Below are positions 31,235-44,003 of a DNA stretch of 64,000 nt, in pieces. Every line of letters begins with the position of its first letter. Position 1 is the first letter of the stretch. The position numbers were made by a program, and so were the translations under genes. Origin of the DNA: Enterobacter sp. JUb54 (GTDB lineage: Bacteria > Pseudomonadota > Gammaproteobacteria > Enterobacterales > Enterobacteriaceae); contig NZ_CP060418.1 of NCBI RefSeq assembly GCF_014298075.1, positions 4,092,001 through 4,156,000 on the forward strand, read 5' to 3'. The notes under the pieces were generated by a model. That model made no database searches. It was not told the origin of the DNA and worked only from the letters and a program-made list of their open reading frames with translations.

Positions 31235-31308
31235 CCCCGGAGGCGGTGCAGCGCACCTGTCCGGGCTAGCAGGAGATAACCCCGGTTGCGAAGCGCGACC
31301 GGGGAAAG
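31235..31308. repeat. REP/BIME element between convergent transporter gene and tpiA
   Basis: CCCCGGAGGCGGTGC...GCACCTGTCCGGGC at 31235-31267, then an inverted palindrome CCCCGGTTGCGAAGCGCGACCGGGG at 31280-31304. It is the same family as the elements at 16235 and 24251 and lies between two convergent genes. Confidence 0.82.
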
Positions 31309-31323
31309 ATCGGCTAAAACGAA

Positions 31324-32091
31324 TTACGCGTTTTTCGCTGCTTCTGCTGCTTTAACGATCACCGCGAAAGCGTCTGCTTTCAGGGATGCACCGCCAACCA
31401 GCGCGCCGTCGATATCCGGCTGAGTGAACAGCTCTGCGGCGTTGGATGCGTTAACAGAGCCGCCGTACTGGATGATGACCTGCTCAGCCACTTTTGCGTC
31501 AGCTTTAGCAATGTGATCACGGATGAATTTGTGCACGGCCTGAGCCTGAGCCGGGGTCGCGGATTTGCCGGTACCGATAGCCCATACTGGTTCGTAAGCG
31601 ATAACCACGCCTTCGAAGGCAGCTGCGCCCTGAGTGGTCAGAACGGCGTCGATCTGGCGTGCGCACACTTCTTCAGTTTTGCCCGCTTCGTTTTCCGCTT
31701 CGGTTTCACCAATGCACAGTACCGGGATCAGACCCTGCTCTTTCAGCACGGCGAATTTCCTGGCGATGAACTCGTCAGATTCTTTGTGGTAAGTACGACG
31801 CTCAGAGTGACCAATGATGATGTATTCAGCACCGACATCTTTCAGCATTTGAGCGGAGGTTTCACCGGTGAATGCGCCGGACTGGTTCAGGTCTACGTTC
31901 TGCGCGCCCAGGTGAATGTGGCTACCTTCTGCCGCGTGCTTAGCCAGGTCGATGTACATTTCTGGCGGAGCAATCGCAACGGCACAGCCAGAAACGCCAG
32001 CCAGTTCGGTACGCAGGTTCGCGATCAGTTCGTTTACCATGTGGCGGCTGCCGTTCAGTTTCCAGTTACCCATCACTAAAGGATGTCGCAT
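31324..32091 (-). CDS. tpiA: Triosephosphate isomerase
   Basis: The 255-residue TIM barrel is orthologous to E. coli TpiA. Catalytic residues are visible in GNWKLNG (Lys), IIGHSERR (His) and [13 protein letters not shown] (Glu plus the flexible loop). It interconverts DHAP and glyceraldehyde 3-phosphate in glycolysis and glycerol catabolism. Confidence 0.98.
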   Translation of the reverse strand: MRHPLVMGNWKLNGSRHMVNELIANLRTELAGVSGCAVAIAPPEMYIDLAKHAAEGSHIHLGAQNVDLNQSGAFTGETSAQMLKDVGAEYIIIGHSERRTYHKESDEFIARKFAVLKEQGLIPVLCIGETEAENEAGKTEEVCARQIDAVLTTQGAAAFEGVVIAYEPVWAIGTGKSATPAQAQAVHKFIRDHIAKADAKVAEQVIIQYGGSVNASNAAELFTQPDIDGALVGGASLKADAFAVIVKAAEAAKNA

Positions 32092-32200
32092 TTTAATTCT
32101 CCACGCTACTTAAGCGAATTAAGGAATATAGCCGCCCGGAAGGGCAGCATGGTCTGTCAAACAGTATAGAGATTCATCGCTGGAAAGGCTTTGCTTTTTG

Positions 32201-32800
32201 TCATTTATTATTGCTCTCAAGCGATTCAGATAGCGCCAGCTTAATCGGTTCAACAGCGAAGGTCAGCCCCTTTTCGCCGTGGTCTGCCACCACATAGCGT
32301 ATCGCGCCTTCCGTTTCGGAGAAGTAGCGTTTGCCTTTGCCAGCGGCGAGAATTTTCTGCAATTTTTGCTGGCTCTGCGCCAGGCTTATGGTGGGGACAA
32401 AGGCGCATAATACGGCGCTCATATAGAGCTGCGCTTTGGCTTTGGCTGCTTTCTGCTCCGGCCCCTGAATAGGCAGCCAGGTGATCTGCATCGATTTTAT
32501 TTTCAGCGTCCCGCGCTCCAGTGCCGCCGAGGCATAGAGATTCTCATTAATTTTAGTCGCCGCTCGCGTCAGGTTTTCCCGGTCGCGGTTAGAGGCGATG
32601 GCGCGAAACTCATTCAGCGGGAGCTTTGGATTGTCGGTGTTGAATTTTTCCCGAAACTCGCTGATGGACATATCAAACGTGGGGGCGCCCGCCAGCAGAT
32701 AGGGGGCTGTGGCGGAAGATTCTGGCTGTGCGGACAATGCCTTCTGGCCGACAGATAACGCTGTCAGCCCTATAAAACACAATGTCGTCCACATCTTCAT
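32201..32800 (-). CDS. yiiQ: YiiQ, DUF1454 periplasmic protein
   Basis: The 199-residue protein has a signal peptide (residues ~1-23) and the DUF1454 body with the pattern FDMSISEFREKFN. It is syntenic with E. coli yiiQ between tpiA and yiiR. Function unknown. Confidence 0.88.
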   Translation of the reverse strand: MKMWTTLCFIGLTALSVGQKALSAQPESSATAPYLLAGAPTFDMSISEFREKFNTDNPKLPLNEFRAIASNRDRENLTRAATKINENLYASAALERGTLKIKSMQITWLPIQGPEQKAAKAKAQLYMSAVLCAFVPTISLAQSQQKLQKILAAGKGKRYFSETEGAIRYVVADHGEKGLTFAVEPIKLALSESLESNNK

Positions 32801-32912
32801 GTCAGTCTTTCCTTTTTTTATCTGCTGACGATTAAAACGGGAACCGTCGCGCTTGTCAAAAAGTGGCGGCTTCAGGGTAAACTACGCGAATGATGATGGT
32901 AAGGAATAAAAC

Positions 32913-33341
32913 ATGACCCTACAGCAGTGGATGTTCTCAATAAAAGGGCGTATCGGACGCCGTGATTTCTGGATCTGGATGGGGATCTGGGTTCTGACGA
33001 TGTGCGTGCTGTTTACCCTGGCCGGTACTAATTTGCTCAATTTGCAGACCGCGGCGTTCATGCTGGTTTGCCTGCTGTGGCCGACGGCGGCGGTGACCAT
33101 TAAGCGACTGCATGACCGGGGCAAATCGGGGCTGTGGGCGTTGCTGATGGTGCTGGCGTGGATGCTGCTGGCCGGCAACTGGGCGATGCTGCCCGGCGTC
33201 TGGCAATGGGGCGTAGGGCGGTTTATCCCGACCTTAATTATCGTCATGATGCTCATCGACCTGGGCGCGTTTGTGGGCACCCAGGGCGAGAATAAATTTG
33301 GCAAAGAGACGCTGGATGTGCGCTGGAAAGCGGCGTCCTGA
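32913..33341 (+). CDS. yiiR: YiiR, DUF805 membrane protein
   Basis: The 142-residue protein has four predicted helices and the DUF805 signature (KGRIGRRDFWIW; IKRLHDRGKSGLW). It is syntenic with E. coli yiiR. Its stop codon abuts the complement of the fpr stop with no spacing. Function unknown. Confidence 0.9.
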   Translation: MTLQQWMFSIKGRIGRRDFWIWMGIWVLTMCVLFTLAGTNLLNLQTAAFMLVCLLWPTAAVTIKRLHDRGKSGLWALLMVLAWMLLAGNWAMLPGVWQWGVGRFIPTLIIVMMLIDLGAFVGTQGENKFGKETLDVRWKAAS

Positions 33342-34088
33342 TTACCAGTAATGCTCGGCAGTCATGTGGCCCGGACGGCGACGCAGATGTTTGGTCATCT
33401 CGCGGGTCTCTTTCAGCAACTGCTGAGTATCGCGCACCATCTGCGGATTACCGCACAGCATCACGTGGCTGGTGTCCGCCGTCATCGGCAGGCCAACGGC
33501 CTCTTCGAGCGCGCCGGTTTCGATCAGGAAGGGCAGTCGCCCGGTCAGGGAACCCGGCGCGGCCTCGCGGCTTACGACGGTTTGAATCCGCAATTTTCCG
33601 CCGTAGCGTTGTGCTAATTCGCGCATCAACGGCAGGTAGCTGAGGTCGGCTTCATAGCGGGCGGCGTGGACCAGCACCAGGTTTTTAAAGCGCTCGAGGT
33701 CTTTGCCTTCCTGCAGAATGGACAGATAGGGACCGATAGCGGTGCCCGTAGCCAGCATCCACAGGGTGTCGCAATCCGGCACCTCTTCGAGGACAAAAAA
33801 GCCCGCGGCTTCGCTGACGATCAACACCTCATCGCCCGGCTTCAGGGCCGCCAGGCGGGGGCTGAGTTTGCCCTCCGGTACGGTAACCAGGTAAAACTCA
33901 AGGTCGGGATTGCCCGGCGCATTCACGTAGGAGTAGGCGCGCTGTACGCGCTCGCCGTCGATCTCCAGCCCGAGCTTGGCAAACTGCCCGGCGGTGAACG
34001 GTTGAACCGGCGCGTGGAGGTACAAGCTGAACAACGTATCGGTCCAGAACGTCACTTTTGTTACTTTGCCGCTAACCCAGTCCGCCAT
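33342..34088 (-). CDS. fpr: Ferredoxin/flavodoxin-NADP+ reductase
   Basis: The 248-residue protein matches E. coli Fpr. The FAD motif RAYSYVN, the NADP-binding GTAIGPYLSIL and the C-terminal HMTAEHYW are present. It transfers electrons from NADPH to flavodoxin or ferredoxin, supporting Met, biotin and Fe-S pathways and oxidative-stress responses. The start at 34088 matches the family; the ATG at 34139 does not. Confidence 0.96.
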   Translation of the reverse strand: MADWVSGKVTKVTFWTDTLFSLYLHAPVQPFTAGQFAKLGLEIDGERVQRAYSYVNAPGNPDLEFYLVTVPEGKLSPRLAALKPGDEVLIVSEAAGFFVLEEVPDCDTLWMLATGTAIGPYLSILQEGKDLERFKNLVLVHAARYEADLSYLPLMRELAQRYGGKLRIQTVVSREAAPGSLTGRLPFLIETGALEEAVGLPMTADTSHVMLCGNPQMVRDTQQLLKETREMTKHLRRRPGHMTAEHYW

Positions 34089-34241
34089 CTTCTTCTCCCG
34101 TTGCGCGAAGCGTTGCCTTATCTTCGTTGCACATGGCAAAGATTTCCAGCCCGACAGAGTAGAAAAGCTCTATTGATCAAATATTCCCGTGATGGAACAG
34201 GCGAGCCGGTGGGGAACCTGCTCGCCGTTTTTCACCCAGGC

Positions 34242-35252
34242 TTACAGGATGTGCAGCTGGATGTCCGGATCTTTACGGTCGAGATAATGAATGGACTGGA
34301 TGCGGCGAATAGTGCGGGATTTACCGCGGATCAGCAGCGTTTCGGTGGTGGCCATATTCCCTTTGCGGGTGATGCCGTCCAGCAGATCGCCTTTGGTGAT
34401 GCCGGTGGCGGAGAACACCACGTTATCGCTGCGGGCCATTTCGTCCAGGCGCAACACTTTGCCCGCTTCGATGCCCATCGCTTTGCAGCGCGCCAGCTCG
34501 TTTTCGCCGATGCGGCGGTTCTCTTCGGTATCCCCTTTAACGACATGGCGTGCCAGCAGACGGCCCTGCATGTCGCCATCCAGCGCGCGGATAACCGCCG
34601 CCGATACCACCCCTTCTGGCGCGCCGCCGATGCCATACAGCACGTCGACTTCGCTGTCCGGCATGCAGGTCAGAATCGATGCTGCGACGTCGCCATCCGG
34701 AATCGCGAAGACCCGGACGCCGGCCTGCTGCAGCTCGGCAATGACCGCATCGTGGCGTGGTTTGGCCAGAATGGTCACGGTCAGCTCACCCAGCGGTTTC
34801 TGCAGCGCTGCGGCGATATTGTGCAGGTTTTCGACCAGCGGCAGATTGAGGTCGATGGCCCCTTTGGCCCCGGGACCGACAATCAGTTTTTCCATGTACA
34901 TGTCCGGCGCGTTGAGGAAGCAGCCTTTATCGCCGACCGCCATCACCGCCAAGGCGTTTGCCTGGCCCATCGCCGTCATGCGGGTTCCTTCAATCGGGTC
35001 TACGGCAATGTCCACTGCGTCGCCGTTGCCGGTGCCGACCTTCTCGCCGATAAACAGCATCGGCGCTTCATCAATTTCACCCTCGCCAATCACGATGGTG
35101 CCGTCGATATTGATCAGATTGAGCATAATGCGCATGGCGTTGACCGCAGCGCCATCGGCGGTGTTTTTATCGCCACGACCCAACCATTTATAGCCTGCCA
35201 GGGCGGCAGCTTCGGTGACACGCGAAAATTCGATGGCCAGTTCTCGTTTCAT
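34242..35252 (-). CDS. glpX: Class II fructose-1,6-bisphosphatase
   Basis: The 336-residue protein is orthologous to E. coli GlpX, with the metal/phosphate motif DPIEGTRMTAMG and GEGEIDEAPML. It dephosphorylates fructose 1,6-bisphosphate. In E. coli it is the third gene of glpFKX; here glpFK are 8 kb away on the other side of a block boundary. glpX starts 68 bp downstream of the recG stop on the same strand, so it must use its own promoter or read-through from recG. Confidence 0.97.
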   Translation of the reverse strand: MKRELAIEFSRVTEAAALAGYKWLGRGDKNTADGAAVNAMRIMLNLINIDGTIVIGEGEIDEAPMLFIGEKVGTGNGDAVDIAVDPIEGTRMTAMGQANALAVMAVGDKGCFLNAPDMYMEKLIVGPGAKGAIDLNLPLVENLHNIAAALQKPLGELTVTILAKPRHDAVIAELQQAGVRVFAIPDGDVAASILTCMPDSEVDVLYGIGGAPEGVVSAAVIRALDGDMQGRLLARHVVKGDTEENRRIGENELARCKAMGIEAGKVLRLDEMARSDNVVFSATGITKGDLLDGITRKGNMATTETLLIRGKSRTIRRIQSIHYLDRKDPDIQLHIL

Positions 35253-35320
35253 AATCCACTCGTTGTGAAGATACATTGAGCCAGGCGTCACGGCCCGACC
35301 CTGCGGGCGCAGACGGGACG

Positions 35321-37402
35321 TCAGGCGTTGGAATAGCGTTCGGTTTCCGGCATCCAGCGCTCGATAAGCGCCTGGGCCTGCTGGGCATAACGTTCATGAA
35401 TGTGGCGGGCGATGCGCTGAACGTCGGGGATCATGGCCTGATCGCGCAGCAGATCGGCGACTTTAAATTCGGCGCTCCCCGTTTGCCGGGTACCGAGCAG
35501 TTCGCCTGGACCGCGAATTTCCAGGTCTTTTTGGGCAATGACGAAACCGTCGTTGCTGTCGCGCAGCACCTGCAGCCGTTTTTGCGCCGTTTTCGACAGC
35601 GGCGATTTATAGAGTAGCACGCAGTGAGAGGCGACCGCGCCGCGGCCGACGCGCCCTCTGAGCTGGTGCAGCTGCGCCAGCCCCAGACGCTCTGGGTTTT
35701 CGATGATCATCAGGCTGGCGTTGGGGACATCCACCCCGACTTCGATAACCGTGGTAGCGATCAGCAGATGCAGCTCGCCCACTTTAAAGGCCTGCATGAC
35801 CGCCTGTTTGTCGGCGGGCTTCATGCGGCCGTGCACCAGGCCAATATTCAGCTCCGGCAGCGCCAGTTTCAGCTCTTCCCAGGTGGCTTCTGCCGCCTGC
35901 GCTTCCAGCAGGTCGGACTCTTCAATCAACGTACAGACCCAGTAGGCCTGACGACCTTCCTGAGTGCAGGCGTTGCGTACCCGGTCAATAATATCGTGGC
36001 GGCGGGTATCGGGAATGGCGACCGTGGTGACCGGCGTTCGGCCCGGAGGCAGTTCGTCAATAACCGAGGTATCGAGATCGGCATAGGCGGTCATCGCCAG
36101 GGTGCGCGGAATCGGCGTGGCGGTCATGATCAGCTGATGGGGATGGAAGCCCTGCTGCTGGCCTTTTTCCCACAGCGCCAGCCGCTGGTGAACACCAAAA
36201 CGGTGCTGCTCATCGATAATCACCAGCGCCAGACCGTTGAACTGCACCTGCTCCTGAAAAATGGCATGGGTGCCGACGATCATCTGTACCTGACCGCTGG
36301 CGATCGCTTCCTGCTGAGCCTGTCGCGCTTTCCCTTTCTGTTTACCCGCCAGCCAGCCCACTTCAATGCCCAGCGGGGCAAACCACTGTCGGAAGTTGGT
36401 GGCGTGCTGTTCCGCCAGCAGTTCGGTCGGCGCCATCAGCGCCACCTGCTTGCCATGGGCGATGGCCCGCAGCGCCGCAAGGGCGGCAACCAGCGTCTTG
36501 CCGGAGCCAACGTCGCCCTGTACCAGACGCATCATCGGCACGTCGAGCGCCATATCGCGCTCGATCTCCGCGCTAACCCGCGCCTGCGCGCCGGTTGGTT
36601 TAAAGGGCAGGGCGGCAAGCAGCTGATGTTTTAAGGTGTCGTTGGCGCTCAACGGCAGGGCGTGAAAACGCTGTGCGCCGGCGCGCAGCGCCAGCATGCT
36701 CAGGTTATGTGCCAGCAGCTCTTCCAGAATTAAGCGTTGCTGTGCCGGGTGCTTACCGCTTTCCAGATCGCTCAGTTGTAACGATGGTGGTGGCCGGTGC
36801 AGGGTGCGCAGCGCCTCCGGCAGGCTCATCATCCCCTGCGCCAGTTCGGGCGGCAGTAGCTCGGCGATAGCGCAGGTTTCCAGCAGTTCCAGCGCCTGAT
36901 CGGTCAGCTTACGCAGCGTGGCCTGCTTGATGCCTTCGGTGGTTGGGTAGACTGGCGTCAGAGTTTCCTGAAGTTCAGGGGTGCTCATGTCGCCCTGTAC
37001 GCGATATTCCGGGTGGATCATCTCCGCCCCGTATTTGCCGCGTTTGGCTTCGCCGTAGGCCAGCACGCGCCGACCGGTCGCCAGGCTATTTTTCATGGCG
37101 GCGTTGAAGTTGAAGAAGCGCATGGTGAGGATGCCGGAACCGTCGCTGATCTGACAGGTCATCATCCGGCGACCGCCGAAGGTGATGTTGCTGCTGAGGA
37201 CTTCGCCCTCGACGGTGGCATACACCCCGGGCAGCAGTTCGCCAATCTGATAAAGATGGGTGCGGTCTTCATAGCGTAATGGCAGGTGCAGCAGGAGATC
37301 CTGCACCGTATGCAGGCCGATTTTTGCCAGTTTGCTGCTTTGTGCTGCCCCTACGCCGGTAAGCGAGTTGAGCGGCACTGCATCTAACAGGCGGCCTGCC
37401 AT
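35321..37402 (-). CDS. recG: ATP-dependent DNA helicase RecG
   Basis: The 693-residue protein has the same length as E. coli RecG: an N-terminal wedge/OB domain, then SF2 helicase motifs GDVGSGKTLVA (Walker A), DEQHRFG (DExH), TATPIPRT, and QLRGRVGRG (motif VI). It remodels stalled forks and branched DNA. The start codon lies one base after the trmH stop (TAA-C-ATG), so translation is coupled. Last gene of rpoZ-spoT-trmH-recG. Confidence 0.97.
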   Translation of the reverse strand: MAGRLLDAVPLNSLTGVGAAQSSKLAKIGLHTVQDLLLHLPLRYEDRTHLYQIGELLPGVYATVEGEVLSSNITFGGRRMMTCQISDGSGILTMRFFNFNAAMKNSLATGRRVLAYGEAKRGKYGAEMIHPEYRVQGDMSTPELQETLTPVYPTTEGIKQATLRKLTDQALELLETCAIAELLPPELAQGMMSLPEALRTLHRPPPSLQLSDLESGKHPAQQRLILEELLAHNLSMLALRAGAQRFHALPLSANDTLKHQLLAALPFKPTGAQARVSAEIERDMALDVPMMRLVQGDVGSGKTLVAALAALRAIAHGKQVALMAPTELLAEQHATNFRQWFAPLGIEVGWLAGKQKGKARQAQQEAIASGQVQMIVGTHAIFQEQVQFNGLALVIIDEQHRFGVHQRLALWEKGQQQGFHPHQLIMTATPIPRTLAMTAYADLDTSVIDELPPGRTPVTTVAIPDTRRHDIIDRVRNACTQEGRQAYWVCTLIEESDLLEAQAAEATWEELKLALPELNIGLVHGRMKPADKQAVMQAFKVGELHLLIATTVIEVGVDVPNASLMIIENPERLGLAQLHQLRGRVGRGAVASHCVLLYKSPLSKTAQKRLQVLRDSNDGFVIAQKDLEIRGPGELLGTRQTGSAEFKVADLLRDQAMIPDVQRIARHIHERYAQQAQALIERWMPETERYSNA

Positions 37403-37403
37403 G

Positions 37404-38177
37404 TTACTCGTCATCCATCAGGTTGTGCTTTTGCTGGTCTGCTCCAGGGGTAGGGCGCGGAATACGGCGACTTCTTTGCGATTCGACCGTGCCGACAGCC
37501 TGCATGGTGGCCCACCATTGCGCATCGGCTTCGACTTCGCCTTGCGCGTTCACGTGCGGGTAAGGCAGCCCCTTTTGTCTGGCGACTCTGGCCAGAACCG
37601 GATAACCCCCTTCAAACAGCAGGCGCTGCTGCTCTTCTTCCGGCAGCATGCTGTTCTCGCGTTTATACATGCCCGCATTTTGCCGCTGGCGTTGCGCTTC
37701 GTAGAGGATCAGGGCAGAGGCAACGGAGACGTTGAGCGATTGCACCATGCCCGTCATCGGGATGATGATATCCTGGTCAGCCAGCGCTAAGGCTTCCTGA
37801 GTGATGCCGGTTTTTTCCTGGCCCATCAGGATGCAGGTGGGGCGGGTGTAGTCGATCTCGCGAAAATCGACGGCTTTATCTGAGAGATGCGTCGCAAGGA
37901 TTTGCATGCCCTGGCCCTTTAAATGGCCGACGGCATCGCCGATACTGCGGTGGGTTTTGACCTGTACCCAGCTGTTGCTGCCGGCGGCGGCAGAGACCAT
38001 GGTATGCATACGACTGCTGGGCCAGACAGCGTGTACTTCATGAACACCAACGGCATCTGCGGTACGCACCACCGCCGACACGTTATGAGGTTTATGGACC
38101 TGCTCCATGCAGACCGTCAGGTCGGGCTGACGCCTGGCGAGCATCTCACAAATACGTGCATAACGTTGAATATTCAT
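37404..38177 (-). CDS. trmH: tRNA (guanosine-18-2'-O)-methyltransferase TrmH
   Basis: The 257-residue SPOUT methyltransferase has the knot motifs CILMGQEKTGI and QSLNVSVASALILYE and matches E. coli TrmH over its whole length. It 2'-O-methylates G18 of many tRNAs. It carries a C-terminal extension of about 28 residues (TVESQRSRRIPRPTPGADQQ...) beyond the 229-residue E. coli protein, reaching to one base before recG. Confidence 0.95.
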   Translation of the reverse strand: MNIQRYARICEMLARRQPDLTVCMEQVHKPHNVSAVVRTADAVGVHEVHAVWPSSRMHTMVSAAAGSNSWVQVKTHRSIGDAVGHLKGQGMQILATHLSDKAVDFREIDYTRPTCILMGQEKTGITQEALALADQDIIIPMTGMVQSLNVSVASALILYEAQRQRQNAGMYKRENSMLPEEEQQRLLFEGGYPVLARVARQKGLPYPHVNAQGEVEADAQWWATMQAVGTVESQRSRRIPRPTPGADQQKHNLMDDE

Positions 38178-38187
38178 AAAACGAGTT

Positions 38188-40311
38188 CTAGTTGCGGTTA
38201 CGGGTGACTTTTATCACATCCGGCATGACGCGAATTTTGCGCATGATATTCGCCAGATGCACGCGGTCGCGCGCCGTGAGGCGGATAAAGGCGCTGTACA
38301 CGCGGCCATCTTTTTCTTCCGTATTCAGGCTCTGAATATTGGAGGAGGCGGTGTTAATCGCCGCGGTGAGATTCGCCAGTGCACCCTGGTGGTTAAACAT
38401 ATCCACCTTAATTTCGGTAATAAACTCCTGCGCGGTCTCTTTATCCCACTCGACGGCCATAAACTTCTCGGGCTCTTTCTGGTAGCCACGAATGTTACGG
38501 CAGGACTCATGGTGGATGACCAGGCCTTTGCCAGGGCTGACGTGGGCGATAATCGGGTCGCCAGGAATCGGACGGCAGCACTTCGCAAAGGTAATCAGAA
38601 CCCCGTCGGCGCCTTTAATCGGCAGATGACCGTGGCCTGAAGCGTTTCCTTGTGCCGGCGCGCTGACGGTGGTTTCGCCCTGTTGCAGGTTTTTCGCCAC
38701 CACCACGCTCATGGCGTTGCCGAGACCGATTTCTGCCAGCAGGTCGTCAAGACTCGCCAGCTTCATACGCTCGAGTTCGCGCTGGATGCTCTCCGGCGGA
38801 ATTTCGGCCAGTTTACGGCTGCCGCCCAGCGCATGGTTGAGCAGACGACGACCCAGGCTGACGGAGTCATCGCGCTTGAGGTTTTTCAGCAACTGGCGAA
38901 TTTTGGCGCGCGCTTTCGAGCTGACGACAAAGTTCAGCCACGCGGCATTCGGACGTGCGCCCGGCGCAGTGATGATTTCCACCGTCTGGCCGCTGGAGAG
39001 CGACTGTGACAGCGGATACGGCTGGCGGTCGACGCGCGCGCCAACGCAGGCATGACCGATATCGGTATGCACTGCATAGGCGAAGTCCACCGGCGTGGCG
39101 CCAGCGGGCAGTTCGACAATGCGTCCTTCCGGGGTGAAAACGTAAATCTCATCCGGGAACAGATCGGATTTGACGCTCTCGATAAATTCAAACGAGCTAC
39201 CGGCACTTTGCTGCAGTTCCAGCAGGCTCTGCATCCAGCGCTGCGCGCGGATTTGCGCGGTGGTGCTGCTTTCGCCACCGTGCTCTTTATAAGCCCAGTG
39301 TGCCGCGACCCCCATTTCTGCCATCTGGTCCATGTCTTCGGTACGAATTTGTACCTCAACCGGCACGCCGTGCGGGCCGATCATCGAGGTATGCAAAGAT
39401 TGATAGCCGTTCGCTTTCGGAATGGCGATGTAATCTTTCATACGACCAGGACGGGGCTTGTAAAGGCTGTGCATCTGGCCAAGCACGCGGTAACAGGTAT
39501 CGGCATCATGCACGATCACGCGGAAGGCGTAGATGTCCATGATCGAGTGAAAACGCTGCTCTTTCAGCACCATTTTGCAGTAGATGGAGTACAGATGCTT
39601 TTCGCGACCGCTGACGCGACAGGGGATTCCCGCTTCCTGTAGACGCCCTTCAATTTCGGAGAGGATTTTTTGAATCATCTCTTTACGGTTGCCGCGCGCC
39701 GCTTTGACGACTTCTTTGATTACGCGATAACGGTTGGGGTACAGCGCTTCAAAGCCCAGCTCTTCGAGCTCGGTTTTGATGTGATGGATACCTAAACGGT
39801 GAGCCAGCGGGCTGTAGATCTCCAGCGTTTCACGGGCAATGCGGCGGCGTTTGTCCGGGCGAAGCGAGCCCAGCGTACGCATATTGTGGGTGCGGTCGGC
39901 GAGTTTGATGAGGATGACGCGGATATCCTGCACCATCGCCATAATCATTTTGCGGAAGTTTTCGGCCTGCGCCTCTTTCTTATCGCGGAACTTGAGCTTA
40001 TCAAGTTTCGATACCCCCTCTACCAGCTCGGCAACGCTTTTGCCAAAGAGCTGCTCCATGTCCTGGTAGGTGGCAGGGGTATCTTCAATCACGTCATGCA
40101 GCAGCGCAGCCATCAGCGTTTCGTGGTCGAGTTTCATCTCGGCCAGAATACAGGCTACCGCCACCGGGTGCGTGATGTAGGGTTCACCGCTTGAACGTGT
40201 CTGGCCCTCGTGAGCGTCACGTGCAACGAGATAGGCCTGCCGAAGACGCTTGATTTGCTCTTCCGGCAGGTAGTGTTGAATCAGCTGATTCAGGCTTTCA
40301 AACAGATACAA
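38188..40311 (-). CDS. spoT: SpoT, bifunctional (p)ppGpp synthetase/hydrolase
   Basis: The 707-residue protein matches E. coli SpoT (702). Order: HD hydrolase (HPVAVACILAEMKLDHET, HDVIEDT), synthetase (YRVIKEV...DIYAFRVIV), TGS (FTPEGRIVELPAGATPVDFAY), helical and Cys-containing domains (CCRPIPGDPI), and ACT. It sets basal ppGpp and degrades it. The extra residues fall in a low-complexity linker (about 563-575, GETTVSAPAQGNASGHG). It starts 18 bp after rpoZ. Confidence 0.98.
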   Translation of the reverse strand: MYLFESLNQLIQHYLPEEQIKRLRQAYLVARDAHEGQTRSSGEPYITHPVAVACILAEMKLDHETLMAALLHDVIEDTPATYQDMEQLFGKSVAELVEGVSKLDKLKFRDKKEAQAENFRKMIMAMVQDIRVILIKLADRTHNMRTLGSLRPDKRRRIARETLEIYSPLAHRLGIHHIKTELEELGFEALYPNRYRVIKEVVKAARGNRKEMIQKILSEIEGRLQEAGIPCRVSGREKHLYSIYCKMVLKEQRFHSIMDIYAFRVIVHDADTCYRVLGQMHSLYKPRPGRMKDYIAIPKANGYQSLHTSMIGPHGVPVEVQIRTEDMDQMAEMGVAAHWAYKEHGGESSTTAQIRAQRWMQSLLELQQSAGSSFEFIESVKSDLFPDEIYVFTPEGRIVELPAGATPVDFAYAVHTDIGHACVGARVDRQPYPLSQSLSSGQTVEIITAPGARPNAAWLNFVVSSKARAKIRQLLKNLKRDDSVSLGRRLLNHALGGSRKLAEIPPESIQRELERMKLASLDDLLAEIGLGNAMSVVVAKNLQQGETTVSAPAQGNASGHGHLPIKGADGVLITFAKCCRPIPGDPIIAHVSPGKGLVIHHESCRNIRGYQKEPEKFMAVEWDKETAQEFITEIKVDMFNHQGALANLTAAINTASSNIQSLNTEEKDGRVYSAFIRLTARDRVHLANIMRKIRVMPDVIKVTRNRN

Positions 40312-40329
40312 GGGCGACCCACTGCGTGA

Positions 40330-40605
40330 TTAACGACGACCTTCAGCAATAGCGGTAACAGCTTGTAATTCAGCGGCTTCCTGCTCTTGCTGTTCCTGAC
40401 GATCGCGGACGTCGAGGATCTGGTTGTTGATCAGACCTTCTTCGATTTCGCGCAGCGCGATAACGGTAGTTTTATCGTTTTCTTCCGGAACCAGCGGATC
40501 TTTTCCGCCTACCTGCATCTGACGAGCGCGACGCGCGGCGACCAGTACCAGGTCAAAACGGTTACCAATTTTCTCTACAGCGTCCTGAACAGTTACGCGT
40601 GCCAT
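40330..40605 (-). CDS. rpoZ: RNA polymerase omega subunit
   Basis: The 91-residue protein is near-identical to E. coli omega ([29 protein letters not shown]). It helps fold and anchor beta-prime and is needed for ppGpp binding at site 1, matching its co-transcription with spoT. Confidence 0.98.
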   Translation of the reverse strand: MARVTVQDAVEKIGNRFDLVLVAARRARQMQVGGKDPLVPEENDKTTVIALREIEEGLINNQILDVRDRQEQQEQEAAELQAVTAIAEGRR

Positions 40606-40659
40606 ACTTAAAATGCTCCACAGATGAAGAAATGACTGGGCATGATACTGAATGTGGGT

Positions 40660-43217
<2,558 letters not shown>

Positions 43218-43222
43218 CGCGA

Positions 43223-43840
43223 TCAGTGAGCGCTATGGTTGTAGTTGAAGACGGGCAGTCCCAGCTTCCAACGTAGCGCCAGCATGCGGGCGGTAAAGCC
43301 AAACAACAGGGTGGAGATAACCACCACATCGTGGCTGCTGACGTAGTGTTGCAGGGCGATATAGAGGATAGCAGCGGCAAATGAGATGCCGGCATACAGT
43401 TCTTTCTGGAACACCAGTGGGATGCGTTTGCAGAACATATCCCGCAATACGCCGCCGAATACCCCGGTGACCACTGCCGCGATGGAGGCGATGACCGGCC
43501 CTTCTCCCATATCCAGCGCAATCTGTGCACCGATGATGGAGAAGACGATCAGGCCCAGGGCGTCGAGGACCAGAAACAAACGGCGTAAATGGGGCATCAC
43601 CGGCGCGGCAATGGTGGTGAGTACCGCGGCAACGGCAACAATAATGACGTATTCCGGGTTCTTGACCCATCCGAGCGGGTAGTGTCCCAGCAGGATATCC
43701 CGGACTGAACCACCGCCCAGTGCGGTTGCGGTCGCAATGATAATGACGCCGAAGGTATCCATCCGGCGGCGCCCGGCCGCCAGAGCACCGGTCATCGCTT
43801 CGGCGGTGATACCAATTAAATAAAGAATATGAAGCAGCAT
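43223..43840 (-). CDS. yicG: YicG, TRIC-family membrane protein
   Basis: The 205-residue protein has ~7 helices in two repeats with the glycine-rich segments [17 protein letters not shown] and [18 protein letters not shown] typical of UPF0126/TRIC cation channels. It was recently linked to glycine uptake in E. coli homologues. In E. coli dinD and yicC follow; here the integrated island separates yicG from yicC. Confidence 0.92.
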   Translation of the reverse strand: MLLHILYLIGITAEAMTGALAAGRRRMDTFGVIIIATATALGGGSVRDILLGHYPLGWVKNPEYVIIVAVAAVLTTIAAPVMPHLRRLFLVLDALGLIVFSIIGAQIALDMGEGPVIASIAAVVTGVFGGVLRDMFCKRIPLVFQKELYAGISFAAAILYIALQHYVSSHDVVVISTLLFGFTARMLALRWKLGLPVFNYNHSAH

Positions 43841-44003
43841 AGATCCCCCACAGTGATGCCGGGAAGGTTAGCGATTTGTGCGCAAGATCACGATTGAGAT
43901 TTTCTAAGGCGAAGCGTTTTCCCCAGGAAAAACTAATGTATGAGGTTGGATGTGGCGAGTCATTCAGGGATGATTGTGGGTCGATGGCGAAAAAACAGAT
44001 AAG

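Noticed and set aside
34089-34241. SoxS box upstream of fpr
   Set aside because: A GCACATGGCAAAG-like stretch is present but agrees poorly with the sox box consensus, so it was not annotated.
33666-35279. 537-codon plus-strand frame across fpr and glpX
   Set aside because: Antisense to two conserved genes; no ribosome site and low-complexity His/Gln-rich translation typical of shadow frames.
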